Shown: positions 22,186-34,099, numbered from the stretch's first letter. The stretch is 64,000 bases of DNA from Osedax fenrisi (GCA_964019155.1 OZ025244.1:50551969-50615968); one strand, 5' to 3'. The notes: a model not told the origin generated them from the letters alone. A program made the numbers and translations.

Positions 22186-22479
22186 CTGAAATATATTTAA
22201 TGCAAATTAAATGATATATATATATATATATATATTAAATAATCCATTGATGATGAATGAGAAATTTACCACTACGATTCATGAGTCATGGAACTAAAAG
22301 TTAGTTAGTAATAGTTAAATACCTATAATCCAGTGAATTTGATTCACTGATGGATTTAATTAAAAATAAGAATACAAATAATATATGTTACTTTCGATAA
22401 CTATTACTTTTACTTTGAAATATTAGATATAACTATTAAATTCTTTATAAAATTTGTATTTAATTAATAATTATTTTTA

Positions 22480-23050
22480 TTTTTTCAAATATAAATATAC
22501 TCTTAAATCCAAATAAGAATATAACTAAAATATATAAAAATACAAATAGAGCAGATCTGATTTTTATCATTATTAAATTACTAATTTATAAAATGTATTT
22601 TATCATATACAAATGTATAAATATGTATATTTTGTATTCAAATACAATTACAAATGATAAAAATCTGATTTTAATAATTATGAAAACTTATTTAATCACA
22701 TATGCATGTTTAATATCTTATTCAAATATAGATACTCTAGAAAATACAAATATATTTCTGTTTAATAATTCAAATACAGAAAATCTGATTTTAGTAATTA
22801 ATAAATTTAAATATAATAATGTATATGATTAAATACAAATAATATTTGATATATTAATATAATCTTATTCAAATATAAATACAATAGAAAATACATATTT
22901 ACTAAAAATTTAAATAAATATCTGATTAATGATTCATATATTATATAATTACACTAAATCTGATTTTTATATTTATGATCATTTATTTATGTAAAAATAT
23001 ATAAGTAATTTCTAACTATAAATACACACAAATACAAATACATTTATGAT
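22480..23050. repeat. Diverged tandem repeats with AAATCTGATTTT words
   Basis: AAATCTGATTTTAATAATTA-like words alternate with AATACAAATATA blocks at irregular spacing. The open frame at 22593-22832 is part of this low-complexity sequence. Confidence 0.6.
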
Positions 23051-23204
23051 TATCAATATCAATCATTTTTTATAACATTACAATTTATATATATATATAA
23101 TAAAGATTTGTTAATTTAATTAAAAAATATCCATTAGTCAATGAGTTATAATCTAAAATGTATTATAAATTAATTAAAACATGCATAATTCCTATCTACA
23201 CCAT

Positions 23205-23345
23205 GTACAAATTTTACCATTTTTTTTGCACATTTTTGATCATAACTTTTTTTTTAATAAAAAATTTAAAAAAACTAAGATATGACTTACATTATATAAT
23301 TTGATAACCTTTCTAATGATACACATTTTATTATAATAGCATCAA
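23205..23345 (-). repeat. Segment related to the interior of the 30228-31775 element
   Basis: In inverted orientation it matches about 30640-30800: long T/A tracts around AAAAAAAGTTATGA, ACTAAGATATGACTT and AAAATGAGATTTTATATAT-like words. A shorter relative lies near 54490-54600. Confidence 0.6.
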
Positions 23346-23545
23346 TATATAAAATCTCATTCTCTTACCTATAATATATATTAAATGATAAAATGAATGA
23401 TTTTTTAAGTTTTAAATTTTAATTACAATTATATATAATATATTTAATATTTTTTATAATATATTTATCTATATGAATATTAATATGCATAATTATATTT
23501 AATATATATCTAAAATTAAAATCAAGTTGTATGTCAAATTAAATA

Positions 23546-24218
23546 ATTATTATTATAATAAGCACATGGGAAACACATTTTTTAGAAAATATAATATTAA
23601 CCACTCGGTAATCATAATATTTTAATAATTTCGTACTCAGTAACATATGAATAATTTATACATTTACAAATATTAATTTTTAAATACCTAATAAACCGCG
23701 TATTTATGGAATAAATAGAATTAATATTAAAAAGTAAACAATATTTATTATATTCAAAATGGCTAAATGTCAAAGGGTTAAATGTCAATACCCGGGTCAA
23801 TACAACAATTCAATATAGGGGATACTAATATCAAAGCCAGGGCTTTGGTATAAATAAATATGAACTCAATTCATAACATTTTAAAATAATGATTATTTAT
23901 AACAAAATAATGTGTTTTAATCACAAATCCAAATAAATGTGATATTTAATATCGAAAAATTCATTATAATTATTATAATGAATTTTTATAATATTATAAT
24001 AATATGATAAATTTAATGTGAATCCAAGTATATAAATATGATTTCTATATTATATAATGTGACTATATATTCACTTATCATATTTACAAATAAAATATTA
24101 ATCATAATAACATAATAGGCCTATATATACCTAATTTTATAACGTAATCAAACTAACCTAAAATGAAACTTGTAATATGTATGACCTATAGGTTTAAATT
24201 ATAATTTAATATACTTTG

Positions 24219-24251
<33 letters not shown>

Positions 24252-24308
24252 TTATCATATATATCATACCATATGGTATAGTCTATATTATATATTATAT
24301 AATATAAT
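23546..24308. other. AT-rich spacer with a partial duplicate of 20640-20700
   Basis: GCACATGGGAAACACATTTTT followed by AAAATATAATATTAACCACT resembles 20650-20690. A 16-bp palindrome, CAAAGCCAGGGCTTTG, lies at about 23834. No gene is seen. Confidence 0.5.
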
Positions 24309-24811
24309 CCCAGCTAACAGTAAGAGAAACATAATAGCAGCATAACAGCATATGCTAATGCCTCACATTTTTACATTGTGCTATTATGCTGCCATTATAC
24401 TGCTATTAAATGTATATTATGCTGCTATTAATTTGTCATGCTATTATGCTGCTGTTGTATTTCTATTTAAAGTATATTATTATGCTGCTATTAATTTTAA
24501 AAGTATATTATTCTGCTATTATGCTGCTATTATTAGAATAGCAGCATAATAGCAGCATAATATTATGCTGCTATTAATTTTAAAAGTATATTATTCTGCT
24601 ATTATGCTGCTATTATTAGAATAGCATCATAATAGCAGCATAATATTAGCATAATGGCAGCATAATAGCTGCATAATAGCATGACAAATTAATAGCAGCA
24701 TAATAGACATTTAATAGCAGCACAATGGCAGCATAATAGCACAAAGTAAACATGTGAGGCTCTAGCATATGATGTTATGCTGCTATTATGCTGCTCTTAC
24801 TGTTTGCTGGG
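24309..24811. mobile_element. 503-bp palindromic foldback element, CCCAGCAAACA family
   Basis: The ends are CCCAGCTAACAGTAAGAG and CTCTTACTGTTTGCTGGG. The whole element is an inverted repeat whose arms are built from CTGCTATTATG / AGCAGCATAAT iterations, with the centre near 24560. AT flanks both ends. The open frame inside, rich in CYYAAI, is a product of the repeat. Confidence 0.85.
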
Positions 24812-24951
24812 ATGTTATATCTATCTGTATTTATATGGTTATATCATCTCCCTGGTTATATATATATATCAAGACCTAGGTATTATAAGAGTTCCTATAA
24901 CCTTTAACCGAGGTTATATGAGGTAGTGTATATATGCAGTGTAATACCCAA

Positions 24952-25215
24952 GCAAACAGTAATAGCATAATAATAGCAGCATAACAGCATATTTAATAGC
25001 TTCAAATGTTTACATTGTGCTATTATGCTGATATTATGTTGCCATTAAATGTATATTATGCTGCTATTAATTTGTCATGCTATTATGCTGCTGTTGTATT
25101 GCTATTTAAAGTATATTATTATGCTGTTATTAATTTTAAAAGTATATTATGATGCTATTATCATAATAATGATGTTGCTATTCTAATAATAGCAATATAA
25201 TAACAGCATATTATA
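24952..25215. mobile_element. Incomplete CCCAGCAAACA-family element
   Basis: It begins CCCAAGCAAACAGTAATAGC and repeats the left arm of the 24309 element, including CATATTTAATAGC and TTTACATTGTGCTATTATGC. It ends with inverted AGCAATATAATAACAGCATA and lacks the terminal CTGGG. Confidence 0.7.
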
Positions 25216-25603
25216 CTTTGATAAAAAGTAATATCAGTAACGTGATTTAAAAACTTAAGTAGAACTTAAGTTGATCATCATGATGTAAGTCGTACTTAAG
25301 TCAACTCAGTGTTTACCTCCTGCACGATAAAAATATCAATAGGTTTTTACTATTAATAGTTAATTATCTGCAACAGGAAACATTACCTACGACGTAATAT
25401 CATAGATCTAGAGAGAAATGTCTCTCTAATTTAATGAATATCTCCCCTATCCCATGTTATCCCCTTTTATCATATATTTATAGTTTACACTATAAACTAT
25501 AAATCTATGCCTTTTATCCATCGAGTTGGTGTGAAACCCTTTTTAAAGGGGATCCCTATAATGATAGAGTCTATATCTCGAGATATATATAGACTATAGA
25601 CTC

Positions 25604-25716
25604 CCCAGCAAACAATTTCGGCAGATTTTGAGCAGATTAAAGCAGAATATTTAAAGCAGATTTTCGAACATTCTGCTCAATATTCTGCTTTAAATCTGCT
25701 TTAATCTGCTCAAAAT
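25604..25716. mobile_element. Foldback element with CAGATTTTGAGCAG arms
   Basis: It starts CCCAGCAAACAATTTC, the same terminal word as the family above. Inverted TTTTGAGCAGATTAAAGCAG and CTGCTTTAATCTGCTCAAAA follow, with nested AAGCAGAATAT / ATATTCTGCTTT. The 3' terminal GCTGGG is missing. Confidence 0.75.
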
Positions 25717-25719
25717 GAT

Positions 25720-25905
25720 TATCATAATGATAGATCTATCATTATGATAATCATAGACTCTATATCATTATGATATAGATTCTATGATTATCATAATGAT
25801 AGAGTCTATATACTCATATGATAATCATATATACTATATAATATAGACTCTATCATAGACTCTATGATAGAGTCTATATTTCATAGAGTATATGGTTAAG
25901 ATCCA
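25720..25905. repeat. Cluster of nested palindromes with ATCATTATGATAATCATAG / GACTCTAT words
   Basis: Words such as GATAGAGTCTATAT and its complement ATATAGACTCTATC alternate in both orientations, giving several overlapping hairpins. Confidence 0.75.
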
Positions 25906-26251
25906 CGTAGGATTATTATAATCCTTAATTAAATGATTATATTTAATATAGTATATATAATATAATATTATATTATATTAAATATAATATTATAATAAAT
26001 TATTAAATAATAGGTTTATAATTATAATAATTATAGTGGATTTTCCCAATTTAGGAATACTTTTAGCACGCACAATATAGTTAATAGTAACGTCAGGTGA
26101 ATAGATAATAGGGGAGATTAACCTTCTTATTTTCAGATACACCTAAATCTTATCATCATTAGTTTTATATTATTATAATATTATTATATAGAATAAATAA
26201 ATAATTACTTACCTACTTATGTATTTATATATGTATTATAAAATAGCTTTA

Positions 26252-26325
26252 TAGCCCATGGGCTTGCAATTATCAAAGCGTAGTATTCTTATGACGACGG
26301 TCAGAGGTTCGAATCCAGGTCGAGG
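26252..26325 (+). tRNA. tRNA-like sequence with a B-box
   Basis: AGAGGTTCGAATCCAGG at 26303-26319 is a good B-box. TAGCCCATGGGCTTGCAA, about 35 bases upstream, is a weak A-box. I cannot pair a full cloverleaf. It may be a decayed tRNA or the head of a SINE. Confidence 0.35.
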
Positions 26326-26439
26326 TAAATATTTTTATTTTAAATATTATAATATTTTCATCTTTTATAATAATTAAAAAATAATAATAATGCAATTAAA
26401 CTTTATAGAATTGATTCTATTATTATTTAAGTGTCTAAA

Positions 26440-26515
26440 CTATATTATTATTAGTATTATATATATACATATATATATATATATATAATATTATATTTAT
26501 TACTTTAATTATTAG

Positions 26516-26557
<42 letters not shown>

Positions 26558-26631
26558 CCATATGGCTGAATATCTGAATTATTTACTAGTTTATTTTATT
26601 ATTATATATATATATATACTAATAATTAAAG

Positions 26632-26660
<29 letters not shown>
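26440..26660. repeat. (TA)n-centred inverted repeats
   Basis: ATTACTTTAATTATTAGTAT and its complement ATACTAATAATTAAAGTAAT flank long TA tracts, forming a large AT hairpin. The ATAT tracts themselves are microsatellites. Confidence 0.7.
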
Positions 26661-26663
<3 letters not shown>

Positions 26664-26860
26664 CCTATAACTATATTCAGCCGTATGGTAATAGGTGGTG
26701 TTTACAGTGTTCAGTAATAGGCAGCAACCTCATTCCACTAATGGTAATAGGTCACCAACCTATTTCTATTTTCTACGCCATAGGTAATAGGCAACAACCT
26801 ATTACATATATTTAAGACATATGATTATAGGTTAAAATGGAATTATTTTTTACAGTGTAC
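26661..26860. mobile_element. 200-bp element with AACCTATAA / CACTGTAAAAAATA edge
   Basis: The left edge is TAACCTATAACTATATTCAG and the right edge GATTATAGGTTA, 10 bp of other sequence, then TATTTTTTACAGTGTAC. The interior repeats GGTAATAGG and CAACCTATT in both orientations. The right edge matches the inverted left edge of the array at 8089. Confidence 0.65.
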
Positions 26861-26937
26861 GTGTAAAATTTATATAAGAAATCTTTCTTTACGTTGGTAA
26901 TGCGTATATGTCTGTATGTGTATGTTATGGTGCGTTT

Positions 26938-27090
26938 TTTGTAACGTACCACAGTCCCATATTTATAAGCATATAGATGGGACGTTGGTGGTTTTTTGTA
27001 ACATATGGTATATACCAACGCACCATAGTACCACATCCCATCTGCATTTACATGTATAAGCATACATATGGGACTGTGGTACGTAACAAA
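26938..27090. mobile_element. 153-bp nested foldback element
   Basis: The outer arms TTTGTAACGTACCACAGTCC and GGACTGTGGTACGTAACAAA are inverted copies. Inner arms GATGGGACGTTGGTGGT and CCACATCCCATC form a second stem. It sits next to the dispersed repeat copy that starts at 27108. Confidence 0.85.
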
Positions 27091-27107
27091 TACTTAATAT
27101 GTGTATT

Positions 27108-27607
27108 TGCAATATAGTGTAACTGTTACATTTGATTGAAACATATAGGCAACGCATTACTTGAACTTTAAAAGTATCGGCGGCCAATATGAGCATTAGA
27201 ATGCTATATTATATATAATTTACGTATAATTTACGTAAACTCATAGATATATACTATAGTATATTTATAAATTTAATAATAAAATTAATGTGATGTATTA
27301 TATGTCTTCGTTAACATTAATTAAGATTATAATTAGATTTTAATTTTCCGAAAATATACTGTATAATTTAGATTTTATATTTTACATAATAACATATATA
27401 TTATTATAATATTTATACTTATTTACAACTTAGTATATATACACTATGGTATAAGTATATATACGTAATATATATCTATATAATACATATATTTATAATT
27501 ATTTCACGGTTTGTATTTTCACGGATATTATATTTCACGGTTGGAAATTTCACGAAAGATAATTTCACGGTTGTTCTTGTACGGTTTGTAAATTTCACGG
27601 TTGTTCC
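27108..27607 (-). repeat. Dispersed 0.5-kb repeat, copy 2 (CCGTGAAAT-rich end)
   Basis: Inverted relative to 5722-6232 and similar over its whole length. Differences are single bases and short indels. Open frames on the minus strand (26812-27196) cross its border and are not genes. Confidence 0.8.
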
Positions 27608-27619
27608 TGCACCCTAAAT

Positions 27620-28520
27620 AAGCATAATGTAATTATAATTAACAGATAGTTAAATAAATATAATTATAATATATCATATTGTTTAATAAATATCATATTT
27701 TAATTATTTAAATATTATTTAATATGGAAAATTATTTTATGGTGTATATTTTATAAGTATATAATATTGTATATTTTAATTTATTTAACTATGTAATTTA
27801 ATATAAACAATTTTAAATTCAAGTTATAATAATAGGTGACTACATGTGAATATTATATTGGTGAATTAATAATTAATTATGTCATAATACTTATGACATA
27901 ATGAATTACAGTAATTATTACTAATCAATGATTAGATAATAATTATTATAGATAAAATTATCATAATTTTAATAAATATTCGTTATTTATTGAATTTTAA
28001 TGACATTTGTTAATTTACTAATATATTTAATTACGTGTAATATGTCAAATGTGTAATATATAATATTTAGACTTCAAATATATAAAATATAAGCTATACA
28101 AACCGTATTATTATCAAAACAAACAACGTAATATTGAAATCCTTAGATAGAAATTAAATATTTAAGTAATATTGTTTACTTTATGTTGCAAAGATTTCTA
28201 CAATTCCCATTCATATTATTTTATGATAATTTAGACTTAAAATGGCCATTTGAATACAATATTATAAATTACAATCTAAAATCATTTAATTTTAATAAAA
28301 ATTAATTTAATTTATAGTAACCTTAAATACATACATTACTCTTTATTTATGATATTTGAATACAATATTATATACTAGACTTTGATTGACATATTTCAAA
28401 ATTCAAATTTTTATATTTCAATCCAACCTAATATATATATATATTATTAATATATTTATAATAATTTAAAATTTATGAATATATATATATATTAAAAATA
28501 TAATTATATATTGTAAAAAG
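27620..28520. other. AT-rich spacer, no gene seen
   Basis: Only AT-rich words and short direct repeats such as TGAATACAATATTATA (twice, near 28250 and 28357). Confidence 0.6.
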
Positions 28521-28540
28521 ATGAAAAAAATGTGTCATAT

Positions 28541-28632
28541 GGCTGGGACTCGAACCCCTATAGGGGAATACCACCTGCGAACAAAATAATAGTAATACAC
28601 ATCGCTAGCAGACTCGACCATTGTCGAATTGC
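28541..28632 (-). tRNA. tRNA-like sequence (A-box and B-box)
   Basis: The minus strand has TGGTCGAGTCTGCTAGCG (A-box type) and GGGGTTCGAGTCCC (B-box) about 45 bases apart. The spacing is wider than in a plain tRNA and suggests a tRNA-derived SINE head or a decayed tRNA with an insert. Confidence 0.4.
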
Positions 28633-28951
28633 GATTAACGTTTTATATATTATATTTATATTTAATAATAATGTAAATAGTTATGATTTAATTATAAAGT
28701 AAATTAGAATATAGAGATAAATACTGATATTCATTTTTAATTTCCATTATAATTCGTAATACAACATTTACCTATAATGGTGTTATCTTAGTATATAAGT
28801 ATACCGTTTACGTTAATAATATTCTGTTTATATGATAACAATTAATTTATTTATTTTAGAAAAATAATAAGGTTACTCTTTAGAGTATTATAATAATTAC
28901 TCTCATCATTTAGGCATTTATTTTATATTATTATAAAAATATAATATATTG

Positions 28952-29385
28952 CTTCTACTTGGAATTAAATAGTCTTTCAGAAAAGAAATAAAATTCCTAT
29001 ATATTTACAATATTCGCATTATAATTTCAAACTTAATATTTATAATATACTATAATATATTAAATATTTTTCGAAAATTAATTTTATAAAACAACGTATG
29101 AATTCAAAGTGTGTTAACGCGCATTTAATTCTGATTGGATAGTGGATATTAAATAATATATGGTATATCTAAATATCGATATATTTAGGGTATCGATATT
29201 ATATATCAATGTGTCGGTATTCGAGGCAGTGCCTGTAATATCGACACCTTTTTTATCTCGAGAGTTAAACATACTAAATTAAAATGTTAAAATAGCCATT
29301 ATATGTATATACCTACTTAATACTTATACATAAAATTTGGGAATATTTAATTGAGAAATTATAAAGTGATGGTGATTTATGTTGT
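28952..29385 (+). repeat. Inverted-repeat element family T, copy A (left part)
   Basis: Homologous to 56668-57145 of the fuller copy B. Shared landmarks are TTCTACTTGGAATTAAATAG, GCGCATTTAATTCTGATTGG, GATAGTGGATATTAAATAAT and a hairpin made of GGTATCGATATTAT and GTAATATCGACACC around TCGAGGCAGTGCC. The copy appears split by 0.65 kb of GC-rich sequence and resumes at 30062-30108, where the terminal TATTCGAGTACTATCCCCTA is found. Confidence 0.7.
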
Positions 29386-29429
29386 TGAGTAAGTAATAAG
29401 ACAGGGTGTTGGTAGTTTGCATGTTTATT

Positions 29430-29780
29430 AGGTATATATGTAGGCATGAAAGGGGGGCGTGGCGAGTACGCCGACAAGGGGGAGATACGTGGGGATGGGA
29501 GGGCGTGACGAGGACGCCGACAAGGGGGAGATACGTGGGAATGGGGGAGCGTGACGAGGACGCCGACAAGGGGGGAGATACGTGGGAAATGGGGAAGCGT
29601 GACGAGGACGCCGACAAGGGGGGATATGTGGGGATGGGAGGGCGTGACGAGGACGCCGACAAGGGGGAGATACGTGGGAATGGGGGAGCGTGACGAGGAC
29701 GCCGACAAGGGGGGAGATACGTGGGAAATGGGGAAGCGTGACGAGGACGCCGACAAGGGGGGATATTCAAGCGTGGTAGT
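29430..29780. repeat. GC-rich minisatellite with a 139-bp higher-order unit
   Basis: GACGAGGACGCCGACAAGG recurs at 29507, 29553, 29601, 29646, 29692 and 29740, with spacings 46, 48, 45, 46 and 48. The pattern therefore repeats every 139 bp as three subunit types. Because 139 is not a multiple of three, the overlapping open frames on both strands swap frames between copies and are not coding. Base composition is sharply GC-rich against an AT-rich background. Confidence 0.95.
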
Positions 29781-30000
29781 AGGACGGGGCGGTATGCCCA
29801 AGTGCAGACAGGTGCACCGTATCGCGTGATGCACGTTCCATTAGACAATCAGGGAGGCCACGCACGCAGTGCGGGCGTCGACCTGATTCCGTAGACGGTA
29901 AACATATTACATAATGGGACGTCCGATATCTAGCTCGTTAGCTAGATATGGAATGTTCCATTATGCTCGCGGTACGGAATAATCCATTATACGAAAATAA
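29781..30000. other. Unique GC-rich segment next to the minisatellite
   Basis: No open frame of interest. Inverted words ATCTAGCTCGTTAGCTAGAT and ATAATGGGAC / GTTCCATTAT give short hairpins. Together with the minisatellite it forms a foreign-looking insert of about 0.65 kb. Confidence 0.5.
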
Positions 30001-30078
30001 GATATATATATATATATATAGGGATATTCGTACATATATAGATGTATGCCTATACATTATATAACAATTTATTGTTAG

Positions 30079-30227
30079 GGTGTCGGTATTCGAGTACTAT
30101 CCCCTATCCAGTTGGATGGGCTATACGGCGATATGACTTCAAGAACACCGATTAAATGTATTAAGTACGGGCCTAATAGTAGAATGCAGTCTATCAGAAT
30201 GTACACCATACGGCGTATAGTGTACGT
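30079..30227 (+). other. Open frame interrupted by the 30228 transposon
   Basis: A frame open from 30079 (after TAG at 30076) is cut by the insertion. If the element and one target copy are set aside, it stays open to TAG at 31842-31844, in all 69 codons. Its first 30 bases lie in the terminal repeat of family T. There is no ATG near its start and no recognised homology, so it may be chance. Confidence 0.25.
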
Positions 30228-31775
30228 TAAGCCGGAGCGGCTCGGACTTTTTTTGTTGAAAATTGCTGCACCTTCTAGCATTTTATGTTTGGAGTATTTC
30301 TGTCACAATGGTATACTTTTTTTTTTTTTACATGTAGTATTCGCCGTGCGCCAGAGCTTTTAAAAATACCTATAAATATTTTTCTATAGAAAAAATACCG
30401 CTATTACCTATATTGAAATCATATGACAATTACATTATAAACCATTATAAACAACTAATTTTCAAATTTATATTCATTTTATTATACTTTTTAACCACGA
30501 ACCTTCTTACTAATACACCTTTTTATATTTTATATAACCCCAAACCATTTACTAAATGACAAATAACAACATATATGGATATAATCGGCTAATCTTACTG
30601 TATAAATAATAACTATTCGAATATGGGATATTGGTACTAAAATGAGATTTTATATATTTATGCTATTATAATAAAATTTATATAGTTGGAATGCTTATCA
30701 AATTCTATAATAGAAGTCATATCTTAGTTTTTTTAAATTTTTATTTAAAAAAAAGTTATGACCACAATTGTGAAAAAAAAATTAGTAAAAATGTTTAATT
30801 TTGTAGATAGAAATTATGAATGTATTAATTTATTTATAATACATATTATAACATAACTCATTCAATAATGAATATTATATAATGAAATTAACATAATATA
30901 TATATTATAAATATAGCTATCTAAATATTTATAGAAATAAAAAAAATATCAGCATTTCTGACCAATATGGGGAAAATTGGGATTTTTTTTTTTAATAATA
31001 TTTTTTTATCTAAAATTAATATAATTTATATTTTTACAAAGCTCTTTAAATTCTATAATATAAGTTGTATCTTGGTTTTTACAAATTTACAAAAGAAAAA
31101 AAATTATAGAGCAAACTAATAATTTAAAATTTATAAAAAAATAAGATAAAAAGTAAAATATATTTTAAAAAATTTCTAACGATTTAAATTCTTTAAAAAA
31201 ACCCTATTATTAATCCAGTCGATTGAAAAAAAAATTTTGTAATAGTGCGTAAACTTTTTTTTTTCAAATATAAAATTTATCATATTTTTACATTAAAATA
31301 GTGAATAAATAACCATATTTTATACTATACATTATTTTTTTTTAATTAATTTCATGTAATAGTACACTCATATACTTATGTATATATATTTATGTTTATA
31401 TTTTTTTATAAATAATTTTTTTTTAATTAAAATTAAAATATTTTGTATTTTTCCAAAATTTCCTGGAAATTTCCTGGAAAATCGAAAAAAAATATTGTAC
31501 AAATATTATCTTATACAAAAATATATAATTAAAACTATAATTGCAGATAAAAATAAAAAAAAAAATGTTAATGATGTTAAATCGAAGTTTCAAATATTTC
31601 CTATCTTCTCCATGTTAAACTTCCTATCTCTTCATGTTAAACTTTAATGAGGTGGCGCACCTCCAATAATTAATTGTTTAATTTTTTTTTTGTATTCAAT
31701 TTAATATGTTATCTAGTTAATATAAAAAAATGTGCAGCAATTTTCAAAAAAAAATTACCGAGCCACTCCGGCTTA
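30228..31775. mobile_element. 1548-bp non-autonomous DNA transposon with exact 8-bp target duplication (hAT-like)
   Basis: The left end is TAAGCCGGAGCGGCTCGG and the right end is its inverted copy CCGAGCCACTCCGGCTTA. The inverted termini extend about 44 bp, through TTTGAAAATTGCTGCAC. GTGTACGT is repeated exactly at 30220-30227 and 31776-31783. An 8-bp duplication fits hAT (or P) elements. The interior is A/T homopolymer-rich, has no transposase frame and shares blocks with 23205-23345. The 31378-31647 open frame is low complexity. Confidence 0.9.
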
Positions 31776-31929
31776 GTGTACGTCCTGTCTAATAGTGCTT
31801 GTATTGATGAATTCGTATACTTCTACTTGCAGGACACTTCGTAGTAACCTTGTTCACAGATATTTATGTATATAAATAGTGAACTAAGTAAAGGTATATT
31901 GATATATAACCTAAAGTCGATATAAAATA

Positions 31930-32935
31930 ATATATAATTAATAATTAATAATATACAATTAATTGTTATTAATTAATAATAAGTATTGATAAATAATTAT
32001 TAATTAGTAAATTATAATTGAATAATTATTAGAATAATATAAAAATAATAATTAATAATATACAATTAATTATTATACTTAATAATTATAATTGAATAAT
32101 AGTATACATAGTATAATATTTATTTGTATATTATATACTTAACATACCATATATGGTTACACGCATATCTGTGTATGTACATCGTACATAGTACACATGT
32201 TTTTATATTTGAATATAAATGTATAGTAATCAAGCAAGCATTGTATAATTATAATCCCTTGCTGACCTAGATAACTTTGTGCATAGTAAATTATCTTATG
32301 ATCATTATTCATGTTTCACTGAGTCATAGTTAAATATAGAATATTCACCTAACTTATAAGTTATAGCGCTATAGCGCGTAATAATTATTAATAGAATAAT
32401 ATAATATAATAATATATACATACTAATTACTAATATACATTTAATTATTATTACTAACAAAATATTATTGATAAATAATTATTAAGATAATATATAAATA
32501 ATAATTATTAATATATAATTAATTGTTATTAATTAATAATAAGTATTGATAAATAATTATTAATTAGTAAATTAGAATTGAATAATTATTAAAATAATAT
32601 ATAATTAATGTTTTTAATTAATAATAAGTATTGATAACTAATTATTAATTAGTAAATTATAATTGAATAATTAATAATTATTAAAATAATATATAATTAA
32701 TAATTATTAATATACAATTAATTAGTATTACTTAATAATAATTATTGTTAATAAATTAGAATTGAATAATTATTAAAATAATATATAATTAATTGTTAAT
32801 TAATAATAAGTATTGATATATAATTATTAAAATAATATATAATCAATAATAAGTATTGATAAATAATTATTAATTAGTAAATTATAATTGAATAATTATT
32901 AAAATACTATATAATTAATAATTAATAATTTTACA
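31930..32935. repeat. AT satellite-like array with AAGTATTGATAAATAATTAT units
   Basis: The unit AAGTATTGATAAATAATTAT, TAATTAGTAAATTATAATTG and AATAATTATTAAAATAATAT recurs at about 31981, 32541, 32625, 32808 and 32851, with truncated units. Typical spacing is 85-95 bp. Confidence 0.8.
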
Positions 32936-32947
32936 GCACTAATGTAT

Positions 32948-33091
32948 ATATATATATATATACTGTGATACAATCGTGTTATTCTATGTACATCTATTTA
33001 TAGATATGTGGTAGAACAACTATGTAATATCTATGTATATCTATAATATATGTGTGTGTGTGTTTGTGTGTGTATCTGTGCGTGTGAATAT

Positions 33092-33130
<39 letters not shown>
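32948..33130. repeat. Mixed (TA)n and (TG)n microsatellites
   Basis: TA tracts at 32946-32962 and 33101-33130 with TGTGTGTG at 33052-33072. A second mixed tract lies at 33931-33995. Confidence 0.9.
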
Positions 33131-33131
<1 letters not shown>

Positions 33132-33529
33132 TATACTATAGTATCAAAGTATAAAATTAAGTATATTATATACAAATACATTTGATAAAATTACAACTGG
33201 ATTACAACTCCGTTTTAGTACATCCCATACTATTAATATATAATTATGCATAAAGGATATAGAGCTAGAGAGTTTTTCTAGTAGTACTACTTTTCTCTAG
33301 CTCTATGATAAAGTATAACACCTATCAATTATATATGTTATATTTTTATATTTAACAATACTATTTTATATTACCTTATTAAATCAACTTGTAATAAACA
33401 ATCTAAATATTGATAAATTGTTAATATAGGAAGTTTAATACATAGGAAGAATTATCAAATAATGAAGTAATTAATCAATACCGTTAATATCAATTTTCGC
33501 GCTAAACACAATTTCCACAATAACACACT

Positions 33530-33566
33530 CATCGATATAAAGAAAGTCACTTTCTTTATATCGATG
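33530..33566. repeat. Perfect 37-bp palindrome
   Basis: Arms CATCGATATAAAGAAAGT and ACTTTCTTTATATCGATG flank a single C. No run of T follows, so it does not resemble a bacterial terminator. It is a strong hairpin or cruciform. Confidence 0.95.
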
Positions 33567-33929
33567 AACACACTTACCTGCGCACTGGGTGTGGTGGGTG
33601 ACGCAATTATCGTGACTTTTCGTAATGCTTCATTTCATACAGTATTTATGACATGTAAGATATAATACATTCGTGGAATGCTATGAACCTCTATTTATAG
33701 ATATGTAGTAGAAAAACTAGAAAATATCTAATATTTATTGCGTATTAATCATATTATTTATAGTTATTTTACCTAATTATATCTTATATACATATTCCAT
33801 TATAATAATGTATATTTACAAACTAATGAACTAATTAGTTCATTAGTGCATTAGTACTTTAATGTGGGATGTGAAATAAATCACAGAAATATTAAACAGA
33901 AATAAGTTTATAAATTAACACTAATAGAT

Positions 33930-33963
<34 letters not shown>

Positions 33964-34099
33964 TGTGTATGTGTGTGTATGTGTGTGCGTATGTATATAT
34001 TATACAATTATATTGATATATAATTCTATTAATAATAATTCTTATTGATAAGATATATATTTTATAAAATATAATATTTCACTATAGATATCGCTGTTG

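Noticed and set aside
24352..24549. 65-residue frame rich in CYYAAI
   Set aside because: Lies inside the palindromic foldback element and reflects its CTGCTATTATG iterations.
24907..24925. TGAGGTAGT, the start of the let-7 microRNA
   Set aside because: Only nine bases match, the rest of the mature sequence does not, and the expected pairing arm is absent.
26812..27196. Two overlapping minus-strand frames of 77-83 residues
   Set aside because: They cross the borders of a foldback element and of a dispersed repeat; no homology or splice context.
29313..29848. Several overlapping frames of 92-174 codons on both strands (RDEDADKGG and LSASSSR types)
   Set aside because: They arise from the GC-rich minisatellite. 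The 139-bp period is not a multiple of three, so frames change between copies, which no coding repeat would do.
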